Assembly (NCBI RefSeq): GCF_000219625.1
Contig: NC_018212.1
Span: 2,560,501 to 2,624,500 of the forward strand
DNA: 64,000 nt
Reading direction: 5' to 3'
DNA from: Zymoseptoria tritici IPO323
Lineage: Eukaryota > Ascomycota > Dothideomycetes > Mycosphaerellales > Mycosphaerellaceae
This document shows positions 47,569-59,939 of this stretch, one piece after another. The notes under the pieces are model-generated. The model searched no databases and was not told the DNA's origin. It saw only the letters and a program-made list of their open reading frames with translations. A program made the position numbers and the translations under genes. The stretch's first letter is position 1. Every line of letters starts with the position of its first letter.

Positions 47569-48286
47569 TTCGATGGTCACTGTAAAGTCCTGACCGTTCT
47601 TTTTGATGAACGATGAATGGAATGGGGTGAGATGCGAAACTTGCCTGTCCGCTATATGGAACCGGAAGGTAACCAGCGAGAGCAGCTCTTCAAGGACCCG
47701 AAGATATCGCCAGCGCAATTCTGGTATCAAACCGCCCTGCAGGTCGGATCCATACGCGAGACTGGGTAGCTCTGGCGTGACCAACGGCCAGTAACACAAG
47801 CTGGTGCCATCCTTGCCTGGTTGGCGGCGTGGACCTGAGAACGGCCGACGCAGATCTGAGACTTCTGGAAATGACTTGCACGGAAGCTAGAAAGCTCGAA
47901 TCCGGTGTCAGATAGTCGGCCAGTGAGAAGTCAGAGAACACTATAAAGTTTTTATAACTTAGCCGGCCTGTGAGACCATTGTATCTATCTCTTGCTAACA
48001 CTTAGTAAAGCAGATGCCGCTACTAGTAGTGTCGGTATTAAAGTCGGTGTCGGTAAGCGTAATAGCGAACGTTTAGAGCTACTAAGGTTTAGTACACCGG
48101 CGTAAACGAAGGGTTCGTAGCTTATTGTACGTAGTATAATATAAAGCCTATTTTGCCGAGCGGTGCTTAAAGAGTTAGCCCGAAGGGCTAAGACGCATTC
48201 GGTATAGCACCGGCTCCGGCCGAAAGTTTAGGGTCTAAATATAACGATACTTAGCGTTATTTACTTTACTATTATTCTAATTATAG
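47569..48286. other. Right border of the cluster and start of the RIP block
   Basis: Ordinary DNA, including the hydrolase promoter, continues to about 47,940. RIP-mutated sequence then begins abruptly. No gene. The last eight bases, AATTATAG (48279-48286), are the left target-site duplication of the MULE that follows. Confidence 0.6.
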
Positions 48287-48330
48287 CCCAGATGTTATTT
48301 GGAGCTTGAGGTTTTCTTATTTGGAGCTTA
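48287..48330 (+). repeat. Left terminal inverted repeat of the MULE
   Basis: Each 44-bp arm contains TTATTTGGAGYTTGAGG and a second TTATTTGGAGCTTA, so the TIR itself holds a short direct repeat. It differs from the right arm at only about three positions. Confidence 0.88.
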
Positions 48331-51300
48331 TAACGTCAGGATTTCAACTTGATCCTCACTTTCCCCTCGACGGCGATAACACTACAACTACCTTAGTAAG
48401 CGCAGTAAAACATTGTAGAGGTTGCAAGGGAATATTATGCGAGCAAGCTCGTATAATTAATATGTATATAAGTAGTGTAGTAGAGGTAGTAGAAGGAAAA
48501 TCTAGGCTAGGAAGTCCTTAGAACGCCGGCGTAGATCTCTTACTTGCGCAAACGGCTACTCTTATAGTAAGATCTGTCGATTGCCGGTGTATTTAGTAAT
48601 TCTCGGTAAGCTAATAAGAGCGCGAGAAACTCCTTTAGTTTTACTAACTAAAGGGGTCGTAGTAGTAGAGGTAGTTTATGCGTTAAAAAGCTCGCGGCTG
48701 TAGTAAACGCTATAGCTAGAGGTTAGGTAGCTCCTGTTAACTAGGCTACTAAGGCGCGTTCTACTACTAATATTAGTAAGGATTGTGCTGTTAAGTCCTA
48801 TATTGTTAGAGCGGCTAGTAGTAGTAGAGTCGTTAGCTAGAGGGCGGCGGTATCTGCTAGCTCTAAGGCTAGTATTATTAGCTATAGCTATAGCTATAGC
48901 TATAGCCGTAGCTAAGGTAATAGCCGTAGTAATATAGCTGCGGCGGTGCTATAAGTGTTGCGGCTAGTTAAGACCTTACCGCCGCCGCTACTCGTTTAGC
49001 TATAAGATCCTTATTTAGCACTGCCGCTAGCTTGTTGCTATACGGTCTATTGCTATAGTAGTGCTCTATACATTGCGTGCTAGCCTTTACGTAGCTACAT
49101 TGCCGCTTCTAAGGATTGTAGCCGCCCTTGCTACTATAGTTACAGCCGAGTCGTTAGCTTAGTATTAGCAGACGTTGTAATAGATTGCTAGGCTCCTCGT
49201 TGCGGCGGCGGTTGTGCAATGCTATAGCCTCGTTCTCGGTCTGTTGCGTAAGCCGCTCCGGTCTAGTTATCTTACGCTTAAGGCTCTATAGACTATATTG
49301 TTACTAGTCTAGCTTACGTTTATTAGTGCGAACGAGGGGATTATATATCGTCGTCGCTATAATCTTAGGGGGCAGTTAGCTACTAGGGAAGATCTACGCC
49401 TTCTCGAATACACTAGCATCTAGCGTAAGCGGTTAGTTGTTAGCCTAGCCTTTAAGATATAGCCCTAGCTCGTATAAACATAGTATGCTAGTCTTAGCTC
49501 TAAAGGTATAAGTGCACACCGGCGGCTCGTCTATCTTCTTATGCTACTTCTACTTTATAATCTGCTCGTTCGTTATCTTTAGAGCGTCCTTATGCACTAC
49601 GTTAACTACCCTACTCTAGAAGGGCTTGCCTCTAAACTAAGTAGATGTACGACCCTTAACCTTTATAGACGCCTTATAACGGTTAATAAGGTGCTCGTAA
49701 TATAGCTCTATAGTGTTAAAGAGGCTAAAGATGTCCTTGCGCGTAGACTTAAGCTATGCCTTTAGACCGCCGTGTATACCTTTATATAGTAAGGTTGTTG
49801 TAATGCCGTAGCTATAGATCTTCTTCGTCTACGCCTTTATATAGAACTTCTTCTCTTACGACTACTACTAAGTTAGTAGATACACGTTACAGAGGTAGAG
49901 CTATATCCTCTTCTCGTCCGGTGTTAGTAGCGTTTCCTTATCCGTAAAGGAGTCTATAAGGGGCTTCTTAGCGCTAGCCCTATAAACGTTACACTATAAT
50001 TCGAAGTCGTCCGGTGTTGTAGTATTAAGGCAAGCTCTATATCCCTTAAGCTATTCCTTAGTAACCTTCTTACGTACAGTCGATAGCTTCTTACTAGGGG
50101 CTCTAGGTGTAATATTAACGCTAAACTTCGCATTAGCGTTGCTCTTAACAGCAACGTTTATATGCTATATATAGAGCCGGTATAGCACATAAGGGAAGAC
50201 TGCCTTAAATAACTTCTATATCTGCCGGTCGCGGTTATATATTATATACGACGGCTCGTTAATGCTATTCTTATCTAAGCAACGCTTAATCTACTACTAT
50301 GCCTACAAGAAGCTAGCCTCGGTCTCGTCCGGCATAAGGACGTAGAGCACTAGTAGGTAGATGCCGGTGCGTATACGTATAACAACTACTATAAGAGGCA
50401 TGCTATATAGGTTAGTTTTGTAGGTACAATCTACAAGCTAGACGTCGCTGTTATCCTTAAATATCTGTAGTAGCTCTAGATTGCACTATACTAGTCTAGT
50501 AAGGTTTTTAGCTCGATCCTTTAAAGGCTCGCCGTACTAATAACCCTCGTCGTCGAGCGTCTTTAATACCCTCTTAACTAGCGTAAGGCTATCTAGCTGC
50601 TCTAACCGTAGTAAATACTATGCGTTATATATGTCTCGTAGTAGCTATAGAGTCGTCCGGTTACTACTAAACTGCTTCTTACACTAGTAGCGGCACTCCT
50701 TTATAGATATACTAGCCTTACGTACATTTCTAAGGAACTTAAGTATCTTAGGTCTACAACTAGCGCGGCGATGTAATAGTAGTGCAATAGCATAACTAGA
50801 GGCGTAGTTATAGCAAGGCTATTTACCGAGTAATATCTTCTACTTATTAGACGACGCCCTTACTACTATTACCGCTATAGTGTAGCTACTCTTCTTTAAG
50901 GAGGTGTTGCGCATAACAGCGATTCTACGGGCATCTAATTCCTTCCTTCTTTTAACTATAGTCTCGTTACTCTTACCCTTCGCATAGACGAACCGCTAAC
51001 TAACAACAATATCCCCCTTTAGGTATAGACCGCTCGGTCGAATAGGCTCCTAGCCTGTCTCCTTGCCGTACTATAAGAGCTATTCTTTAGTAGCGTCTTA
51101 TAAAGGAAAACGTAGACCTTCGACATCCGGTAGAGCAATAGTATTAAAATAAGATATATAGTAACCGGCGTAACTACTACCGCCGTACGAGAAGGCGCTC
51201 TTATTAACGAAGATCCGCGCGGCGATAGCTCTATTACTTCTTCTATTAATAACACCGGCCGCTCTATCGATATTAACACTAATACCGTTGTAATCTTACT

Positions 51301-51668
51301 AGCTAACCGCGCGGTAGAATCCCCTTAAACGCCTTCGTTCCTTACGCTCCTCGCGCTCCTTTAACACCTCCTCTTTCTCCTAAGGCTCTAGGCTATCGAA
51401 CTTGTCCTACGGCATGTTACTATCGTCCTTATCCTTATCCTCGTCCTTATTAAGAAACGCGCGTTCGTAGGTAGACGGCGGCGCGGCGGTAGTAGCTATA
51501 GCGGCGGAGCTAGCGGTAGCGGCGGATATAGCGGAAACAATAGGAGGCATAGTATACTACGGCGACGACGAGGGCACGGGAGAGTGATTAGAAACTGTCC
51601 ATTATTACTGCAAAAACAGGTAAGGAACGCGACACGCGTGGATACGAGTCCCGAGCACGTGACCTCCT

Positions 51669-51712
51669 TAAGCTCCAAATAAGAAAACCTCAAACTCCAA
51701 ATAACACTTGGG
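51669..51712 (-). repeat. Right terminal inverted repeat of the MULE
   Basis: Reverse complement of the left arm with about three mismatches, followed directly by the duplicated target AATTATAG. Confidence 0.88.
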
Positions 51713-51720
51713 AATTATAG

Positions 51721-52160
51721 TAGCCTTTCTTTTCTATAGTATACGTACTAGTTATAAAAGAAAAGGAAGTATAATATAGAAAAAGTTAATAATAAGAAGA
51801 AATCTAAATAAGAAATCTAAACTTCTCCTCTATCTTATAATGTTTTTAATTCTATAAGTAACTACTACTACTACCTCCGACTCCGCCGCTACTACTATAG
51901 ATAGCCCTTCCTCCTACTTCTTACTATTACGAGCTATAAGTAATTTAATCTAGTAACCTTATTATATACGGAGACTAACCTTTATATAGAAGAGACGATA
52001 AGACGCGGCGCTACTATATTTACTACTCTATAAGTTATTAGTCCTTTATTTTCTAAACTAGTACTATAGCTTATAAAAGAAATAAAACTAATATCTAATA
52101 CCTACGCCTACTTATATCGTTCGTAGGAATTACTTAGTCGGACCGAGCGCGGATAGAGAT
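51721..52160. other. RIP-mutated spacer of unknown origin
   Basis: AT-rich with stops in all frames and CpA/TpG depletion. I recognise no element. Confidence 0.4.
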
Positions 52161-52911
52161 TTAGTTTTCGAGAGGGCTATAGAGTTTTTAGAGCTTAGCT
52201 AGAGGTTTTCTAAGCTTCCTCTATATTTAAATATATATAGAAAACCTATAGCTAGTCGAGGAAAACCTCGTAGCTTAAGAGAAAACCTCGAATAGTAATA
52301 AATACTAGGAATTTACTAGTAAAAATAAGAACTCGAGGTTTTTAAAAGAGCTACGAAGTTTTAAAGGCTTAGCTAGAGGTTTTCTTAGCTTCCTTTATAT
52401 CTAATAGTATAGGGAAAACTTATAGCTAGTTAAGGAAAACCTCCTAGCTTAAGAGAAAACCTCGAATAGTAATAAATACTAGGAATTTACTAGTAAAAAT
52501 AAGAACTTAAGGTTTTTAAAAAAGCTACGAAGTTTTAAAGGCTTAGCTAGAGGTTTTCCTAACTTCCTTTATATCTAATAGTATAGGGAAAACTTATAGC
52601 TAGTCGAGAAAAACCTCCTAGCTTAAGAGAAAACCTTAAATAGTAATAAATACTAGGAATTTACTAGTAAAAATAAGAACTCGAGGTTTTTAAAAGAGCT
52701 ATAAAGTTTTAAAAGCTTAGCTAGAGGTTTTCTTAGCTTCCTCTATATCTAATAGTATAGGGAAAACTTATAGCTAGTCGAGGAAAACCTTCTAGCTTAA
52801 GAGAAAATCTTAAATAGTAATAAATACTATAAATTTACTAGTAAAATAAAGACTTAGAGGTTTTCTTAAGAGCTACGGAGGTTTTAGAGCTTAGCTAAGG
52901 GTTTTCCTAGC
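52161..52911. repeat. Satellite, unit about 174 bp, more than four copies
   Basis: Homologous unit starts lie at about 52168, 52332, 52506, 52680 and 52853. Each unit contains GAGGTTTTTAAAAGAGCTA, AGCTAGAGGTTTTC, GGAAAACCTCCTAGCTTAAG and TAATAAATACTAGGAATTTA. The units differ by scattered C/T and G/A changes. It is AT-rich and non-coding, and it runs directly into the telomere-like tract. Confidence 0.85.
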
Positions 52912-52938
52912 TTAGGGTTAGCGTTAGGGTTAGGGGTT
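52912..52938 (+). repeat. Interstitial telomeric repeats
   Basis: The sequence reads as three near-perfect TTAGGG units (CTTAGGGTTAGCGTTAGGG, then TTAGGGG). TTAGGG is the telomeric repeat of most filamentous fungi. It marks either a former chromosome end or an insertion of telomeric DNA. Confidence 0.8.
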
Positions 52939-53853
52939 CATTGTACTTGTTTATATAGGCTAGTCTACCTTTGCACCTGATCTGAACTAAAGCCCCATCC
53001 AAGCCCTTGCTCCCGGCTCTTTTGGCCGTCTTTAGAGGGGAGGAAACAGACCTACGCTCCTACGTAAAGCGCCTCGCGATGCACGGCACCGCAGCTACTC
53101 CTAGCCTAACTACGTTTTACAGTGTCCTTTTTACTATCTCCCGAGTTAACTAAACCGCTAAAAAGAGAGACTACCGATAGGCTAGTCCGCATCCTAACGC
53201 AAAATATCGCTCCGGCAATCGCTTACTATCGATCGTACCTTAGGTTTCCAAACCTCCTAGGTGACGGACAAGGTGTGCGTCTCCTCATCCGCCCGAAACT
53301 ATAACCCCGTCTCGTTAAGGGGGAATATCCCGCTTTAAGACCGTCCGGTAGAGCTCTGTCCTCCCTCCGTCCGGCGTATCTACTGTCGGAGACATTCGAT
53401 TCCGATCGAGCCGCTTGCACACTAGTCTACAAGTGCTTCCCGAACGGTTCGGGGAGAGCCGTCTTCCCTTCGGCTAGAATTCCTCCTCTAGCGATCGTCG
53501 TCGTCTACTCCTCTCCCCTACTACGCCGTCGCCTTCGCTTTCCTCCAAGCCTCCTACTGCTCTCCAGAGGTACTAGTTTTCTTCCTCCCGCTCCCCGGCT
53601 TTAAGAGGAAGCAGCCGTAGATCTAGGGTACATGCCTTACATCTACTGCTAGGCCTTCCGGATAGAGTTAATCGTCTAGTGCGGAGCTAGTCCGGGCCTC
53701 GCTAGTCGCCTACGTCTCCTACGTCGTAGCGCAGCCTTTTAACGTCCTACCGATCGGACGCCTACTTTTATCTCGAGGGAAGAGACTCCTTTTCGATAGG
53801 GTAAACGCCTAATTTATCCTCGAGGGATGATCTCCGCTTTTACGTCCCGGGTC

Positions 53854-53990
53854 GACGGAGCTACTTTACGTCCTACTTATCGGACGGAGCTACTTTACGT
53901 CCTACTTATCGGACGGAGCTACTTTACGTCCTACTTATCGGACGGAGCCACTTTACATCCTACTCATCGGACGGAGCCTTTTAACGTCCT
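53854..53990. repeat. 29-bp tandem repeat
   Basis: Copies start at 53854, 53883, 53912, 53941 and a partial one at 53970, each of the form GACGGAGCTACTTTACGTCC plus nine bases. It lies in the 3' region of the LINE. Confidence 0.85.
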
Positions 53991-54899
53991 ACTTAGGACA
54001 GTGTGCACTAGGTCTGTGCCGCCGCTTCCTCCGCTTCTTCCTTCGTAGCTTCCTCCTTCGTAATCTTCGTCGAGATTCGCTCGAGGATCTCGTTAGCTCG
54101 CTCCTAGCATCCTATATTTAGAAGGAAGTCTACCTCGGTAAACTTCGTGTTCGTAGTGCCCATTTTCTTATGCATCTTCTGCTTCGCCCGTCGTTCCTTC
54201 CTCGAGAGCCAGCTCGTCCTATTTTCCTAGTAGTAAGTCTCGTATCCTCGGATAAATTTGCTCGTACAGACGTAGAAACTATAGGTATAGAAGGTTCTAC
54301 GCCGATACTAGAGGAAGCGCTTCTAGAAGGACTACGGCGCCTTTAAAAAGTAATCGGCTCCTCGTAAGTCCTGCTTTAGGCGGCTTTCTTCCGGTATAAT
54401 CCAGGTTAGGCTCCACTTCTTAGCCTCTTCGGCTATATCTTCCTCTCTCTCCTAGCGTAGGAACCGCTAGATAGAACGGCGGTCTTCGCTAAGGCTTCGG
54501 TCGCGAGGCTAGGACTCGGGTGTCTTACGGTACTTCTCGTAGAGCTTATCCTCCGTTAAGCGCCGGAAGAACGCTTTAGGTTTCTAGATTAGTAATCCCA
54601 ACTTCCGTAGCGGACTTTCTTCCGGAGCGTACTTCTTTACGACCTAAAAGCTAGTTTTTAGTGCCTTAAATCGCGAGGGTAGGGCGGAGATTCCTAGGAG
54701 ATTACGAGTAAAGTAAGGGTTAGAAGCATAACCCGAGATCTACTTCGTTAGCTTCGTAACGTCCTTAGTCGTCTCGTCCTAGAACTTAGGAGAGTCCTCG
54801 GCAAACGCCGCGAGGAGAGGCGCGCTATACTCGAACATCGGTGCGAGATACTGCTGATAGACTCGCAGGCGATGCGCGAAGCCCTAACCGTCCGCGTCG

Positions 54900-55900
54900 A
54901 AGGTTAGGAAGTCGCTTCGTTTCCCGGCCTATTCGAGCCGGCTCTTAAGGTGCCTCCTTAAGTCAATCCCTCGCGCCGTTATAAGAAATCCGAGGTAGGT
55001 ATATACCTCTCTCCTCGGTACCTCTGTACTAAAGAGGTAGATCGCCTCCTACGAAGACGCCGGCGCTAGATAGGCGCATTTTTTAATGTTTAGGGCGATA
55101 TAGTTAGCGGAGGACTAGCGCTCGAGGATCTGGATTAGTATACGTACCTCGTCTAAGTCGCTAGCGAGGAGAACACTATTATCGGCGAAGAACAGCGCAC
55201 GAGGAATCGGCAGCGCCGCGGGCATTACGTCGGAAGAGCCGGCTAGGGCGAGTATCTTAGGTCGATTTAAGTCCTCGAGCAAGCTATCGATAAAGATGTT
55301 AAATAGATAGGGCGAGAGGGGTAAGCCCTGTAGAACTCCCCTCGTCCGCGGAAACTACTGAGAAGCCATACAATCCGAAACGATAAAGGACTAGACGTCG
55401 AAAAAGCAGAGGCTCGTAATTAGAGCTAGCATATTCTCCGGACATCTCCGCCGGCGTAGAACGTCTGCGAGTAGTACATGATCTACGACGTTAAAGGCGG
55501 CTTGAAAATCGAGGAACACGGCGTATATAATCCGGCTCGATTCGAGGAGGGCGTAGACGACCGCGGCGTTCGTTATGGTAGAGTAGTAACTTCGAAATCC
55601 CGCCTAGTTAGGATGTATCCTCGCCTATGTCCTACTATTAAAGCGCTAGAGGAGTAGGCGCTTAAAGACCTTTCGAAACATCGTTACTAGCGAGATCGGA
55701 CGAACGTTATTAGCGTCCTTTGCCGGCATCGTACTATCCTCCCGTCGGGTCTTGTCCTTAACGACTAGACAGACGATAGTTTCGTTCTAGCTCCGTAGCG
55801 TCTTACTATTCCGGAGATAGGAATTGTAGAGGGCGGCTAGGATCCGGAGGAAGCTCGTCGTCGCGAGGGTTTTCATTAGACAGATATATACCCTATCGTT
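54900..55900 (-). pseudogene. LINE reverse transcriptase domain, RIP-inactivated
   Basis: RGVLQGLPLSPYLFNIFIDS is readable at about 55345-55280 and the catalytic box appears as LFFADNSVLLASDLDE at about 55200-55150. Non-LTR reverse transcriptases have ADD here. The change of the second Asp codon to AAT is a TpG-to-TpA change and is thus what RIP produces. The frame also carries TAG stops at likely Trp codons. It cannot be active. Confidence 0.8.
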
Positions 55901-56317
55901 TCCGCAGGCCTTCGTAGCATCCTAGTAGGTAAGCTCCTATATTATCTCGTCGATCGAGAAGGAGAGCGAGGCGGATCGATCGTCGATAGGAAACATCTCC
56001 TATACTAGGAGGGTCGCCGTCGAGACGAATCGACCGGCAAATCCCTCCATTACCTTGTCGATTGCCGTTATCCCTCTTGCCTTCCCCGCTAGGGTCGGCA
56101 CTAGCGGTGTATTCTCGTTCGCGCGGCGCTACGCTCTCTTATAGAGACGGACCGTCTTGAGCGTCCCGCTATCGGCATCCGGATTCGGCTTCGCTATCGC
56201 CTTAAGACGCTAGTCCTTCTTCTTCTTACTACGGCGGCGTAGCTGCTTTAGCTTACGAGTAGCGTCGTTATTATCCTCGGCTCGCTTTCGCTTCGGGTCT
56301 GTTATCGCCTTTCGAGG

Positions 56318-56470
56318 CCCGTCGTTCTTCTCTCTACCTCTATTCTTCTTCTCTCCCTCTCGATCCTTCTTCTCTCCGCCTTAATCCTTCTTCTCTCCGT
56401 CTCTATTCTTCTTCTCTCCGCCTCTATCCTTCTTCTCTCTGTCTCTATTCTTCTTCTCTCCGCCTCCGTT
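56318..56470 (-). repeat. 21-bp tandem repeat coding a heptapeptide in the LINE
   Basis: About six to seven copies of a 21-bp unit (TTCTTCTCTCCGCCTCTAT-like on the + strand). On the minus strand they translate in frame to a Glu/Lys-rich heptad such as GEKKNRD, one copy broken by a TAA. It lies between the endonuclease and reverse transcriptase parts. Confidence 0.75.
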
Positions 56471-56989
56471 ACTTATATCCTCCGCCTTTCGTCTACCTAG
56501 AGGACGATTTCGATAACGCGTAGAGGCGAGTCCTAGCACGGCTTCGCTTACCTACTAGCAGAGCGATACGATTTCCGCATTCCGCTTGTCTACATCGGCG
56601 CTTATATAGTATAGATGCCGTCGATGCCGCGCCCTTCTCTCCTAGCTATAGTAGAGCGCCTGCGCCGTATCGTCGTCGTTTAGCTAGCTTATCGTATAGC
56701 GTCGAAGTTAATACAGCACGGCTAATCTACCTAGAGTACCTATAGTCGGGTCTAGCTAGAGGTAGAGCTAGTAGACATAGTCGGTATTTATCTTCTCCGT
56801 TAGTCGCGGTAGAGCTAGCGTCGCATACGGCAGCGTCCGGCGGACAAAGCAGTAGTTAGTCGTTAGTTGTTTCTTACATACGGCGTCCGCAATCGTAATC
56901 GGCTCCTAGATCGGTATTAGATAGGTTATCGCAGAGTCCTCGATCTATTGCGAGACGACCTTCCGTCTCGGAAGCAGCGACGCCTTCCC

Positions 56990-57410
56990 GCTCTAGAGAG
57001 ACATCTTACTAAAGCGGACGTTAATATCTCCGAGAACGACATCCGAGCCGGCAACCGCCTCGAGCATAGACCGGACCTCATCCGGCTTCTGCTTAGGGGG
57101 AAAGTAGACTCCGCTAATCGTTCCCCGGTCCGTTAGTAGGGTTATAGCGTCCGTCCTAATGATCTACGCCTCGCCGGTAAGCTAACTTCGCGCGCGTACT
57201 GTCCCTATTACTAGAATCCTATAGCCTAAGCGACCCTTTCTTAGCACCGTATCGGGCTTTACTGTAGTCGCAATTACGCGGTAATCCGCTTAGCGCTTCT
57301 TATGCTCGACGAACTAGGTCTCGACAATAAAGAGGTAGTCGAGGACGTCGTCGTTAATTAGCGCCGCTAGGATCGGCTACCTATTATCCCCTAAGCCCCG
57401 GATGTTAATA
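56990..57410 (-). pseudogene. LINE endonuclease (EEP/APE type) domain relic
   Basis: NIRGLGDNR at about 57406-57380 corresponds to the usual N-terminal Asn motif. Further on come VETxFVEHKKR (catalytic Glu), ISGVYFPPKQKPDE and LGDINVRF at about 57034-57011 (the Asp-Asn pair). Stops at TAG codons interrupt it. Confidence 0.78.
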
Positions 57411-59939
57411 TATCTAATCCTAGCATTCCTCCTAGTCTCGCGACCCGCGAGAGGACTCGCCTCCCCCAGATGCCTCTCGACTCTCTCTCTTAGAGGATAC
57501 TCCTCGAGTCTCTCTCTTCGAGCCTAGGCTATCCTCCCGTCCCGCCGGCTCCTCTTCTAGCCCCTGCCGTATTAGCTCGGCTTTAAACTCGTCGAAGACG
57601 CTAGCACTCTTCGCCTTCTACTGTACTACTTGCCTTTTGAATTTGTTATCGGCTTCTCGATAGCGATTAACGAACTCGCGGACCTAATCCGTAGACGATC
57701 TCCTAGGAAGGTTTATAGAGCAGGGTTAGAGTGGTTTCCGCTTACGGTCCGCTAAAGGAGAGGTCGGTTTCGTTCGTAGCTTCGGCTCTACGGAGAGAAT
57801 CCGGAAGGTCTTCGCTTTCGGGGAGGGCGTTACTAGTTCGGCACGCGCGGCTAGGTCCGCGATCTACGGCCTCTACCGTCCCGACGAAGAGAACGGAAAG
57901 GGAGTAAGCTCCTTCGCCTTTATAGGAAAGGGCGTGTCCGGAGAGGGTACGAGGGGAGGAGGGACGGATACCGTAGAAAAGGGCGAGAGAAGGTCGTAGT
58001 CCTTACTAGGAAAGAGGTCGTAGGGTTGCACCTTAGGAGGAACACTCTTCCCTCCGCGCTTCTCCTTGATAGAACGGTACGGAAGACTCTTCCTCCGCCG
58101 TCTCTCCTTAATCGACTCCGCTCGCGCGTCGTTCCGGCTAGGCGGTAGGGCTCCGTTCGTAGCAGGTCTCGATTCCTTCTAGTGTTCGCTCGCGCCGTCT
58201 TTAGGTCTAGGAGGGTCCGGAGGATCTTTACTCGAGTAATAAGGAGGACCTTCGTCCGAGCGATGAGGAGGACCTTCGCCTAGGGTATATAGGAGGCGGT
58301 TAACCGATCGCTTTGTCTCCTTCGCCGCGCGGATTAGGCAGGCCTCGGCGTATTTCTAAAAGAAGGGTATCTATATAATAGGCTTCGGTATAGGGTCGAC
58401 TAGAATCGCGGAAGGGTCGGTCTCTAAGACGAGGACGGTAGGGACTATTAAGGGGATGTCGATAGAAGGCAGCCCGGTTAAAGGGATGTCGGTAGGGAGC
58501 CTCGTAGAAGGAATGTCTATAGAAGGAATGTCTGTAGAAGGAAGATTCGTCGACGGAATCTTCGTTAAAGGGATGCTCGTAGAAGGAAGATCTATAGAGA
58601 CAATATCTAGGAACACGTCCTCCTTACGCCGGATCGTCTTCCTTAACCGACAATCCGCGGACGCAGTCTTAATCGAAGACTCGGACTCGAGTGCTCGCTT
58701 TGCTAGCGCGGTTACCGGCTCCTCTAGTCGATCTTTAATCTAGGTAACGAGCTAGGCCGTATCCTTACTACGGTTACGAAGCTAGTCTAGGATCGTTTGC
58801 GCTATAAGCGTAAGTCTCGACCGGCCGATTTCCGCGGTAACGCTCTTAATCTACGCCTTAATAGTACGCCTTTTGTTTGTACGACACTTCTTATACTCGA
58901 AGGTGCGGTAGTATCGTCCTTCCGTATCGGGATGTCTAGTCTTATTCCTTAGGACGCCAAAGTAGTCGATCTCGCCGCCGTACGGGATAATGCCCTTATA
59001 GAGCTCCCAGAGGGCGTCCGCAAAGGCCGTTAGACCTTCCTAGGGCCGTACTACGCTCGTCGACAGTTTGGATAACATCCGAAGGTTAGAGGGCAGAGAG
59101 GGCGACGCCGAGGGTAGAGGGGAGGAGGAAGCCACGAGGAACGTCGAGGGAGAGGTCGGCGAAGTAACGAGTTAGGATCGGTAGTAGGAGGCACTCGAAG
59201 GAGAGGGCAACCTAGGTAGAGAGTGCTTATAGATAGTTCGAAGTCTCTACCGTAGAGGAAAACTAAGGCTAAGAGCGTAAACGGATAGTAGCGAGGCTCT
59301 AGAGAGGAGGGAACACATCCGGCTCTTATAGGGCCGGGGTATAGTCGTCCTTCTTATAATCACGAGTAGGGTTAGCCTTACGATCGTCGATAGTTATCGT
59401 CGATAGCTATCCTCTTATCTCGCCGTCTACTAGGGTCTATAGCTTAATTAGAATCGTTATACTCGACGAGGTGGTAGTATAAAGGGCTACCCTCCCCTCC
59501 GTACTTACTCGTCCTACTCGTCGTCTCTTCCTCTACTCCCCGGTCCGAGAATAGGCTATCCCCAGCATCGTTATATCGTCCTCTCTAGGCATCGTTATAT
59601 CGTCCTTATCTCGATACTATCCTGTCCTGCTAGGCCTATATCCTCTTCATCCTCCCGTCTTCCTCTCCCTTCGCCTAGCTCGTCTCCGGTCTCGTCTGTT
59701 GCCTTACCGTCTCGCTTTCGAATCTCCTATGTCTACGTCTTCTCCCTCCTCCTCCTCCGCCCTACTCTCGTTAATCTGTTCTCCCTCGTACCGTTCTCGT
59801 ACCCGAGCCGTCCTCTATAGGCTGTTAAATCTACGTTAGACTCGCTATCCGTGTATTTTTGCTAACAAGGAGCTCGACGACGTAGTGTAGTGCTCTCCCG
59901 TCGTAGTAATTCCTGCCTACATTTAGTACTACCCCCTCC

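Larger units (their letters stand above)
48287..51712 (-). mobile_element. Complete but RIP-mutated MULE transposon with TIRs and 8-bp TSD
   Basis: This 3,426-bp element has 44-bp terminal inverted repeats (48287-48330 and 51669-51712; outer bases CCCA...TGGG) and is flanked by AATTATAG on both sides (48279-48286 and 51713-51720). On the minus strand a Mutator-like transposase core LVDCTYKTN, followed by MPLIVV, is readable at about 50437-50384. A stop (TAG) two codons before this core stands where a Gln codon is likely, as RIP predicts. Long inverted ends and an 8-bp duplication fit MULEs. The element has lost all long frames and could only move if supplied with transposase. It belongs to a different MULE group from the relic at 2,190-5,785, judging by the residues after the TYKTN motif. 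Confidence 0.88.

Noticed and set aside
47569..47799. N-terminal extension of the release-type hydrolase
   Set aside because: It needs a TTG start, contains no ATG and has no similarity to the family, which begins near MSDANG.
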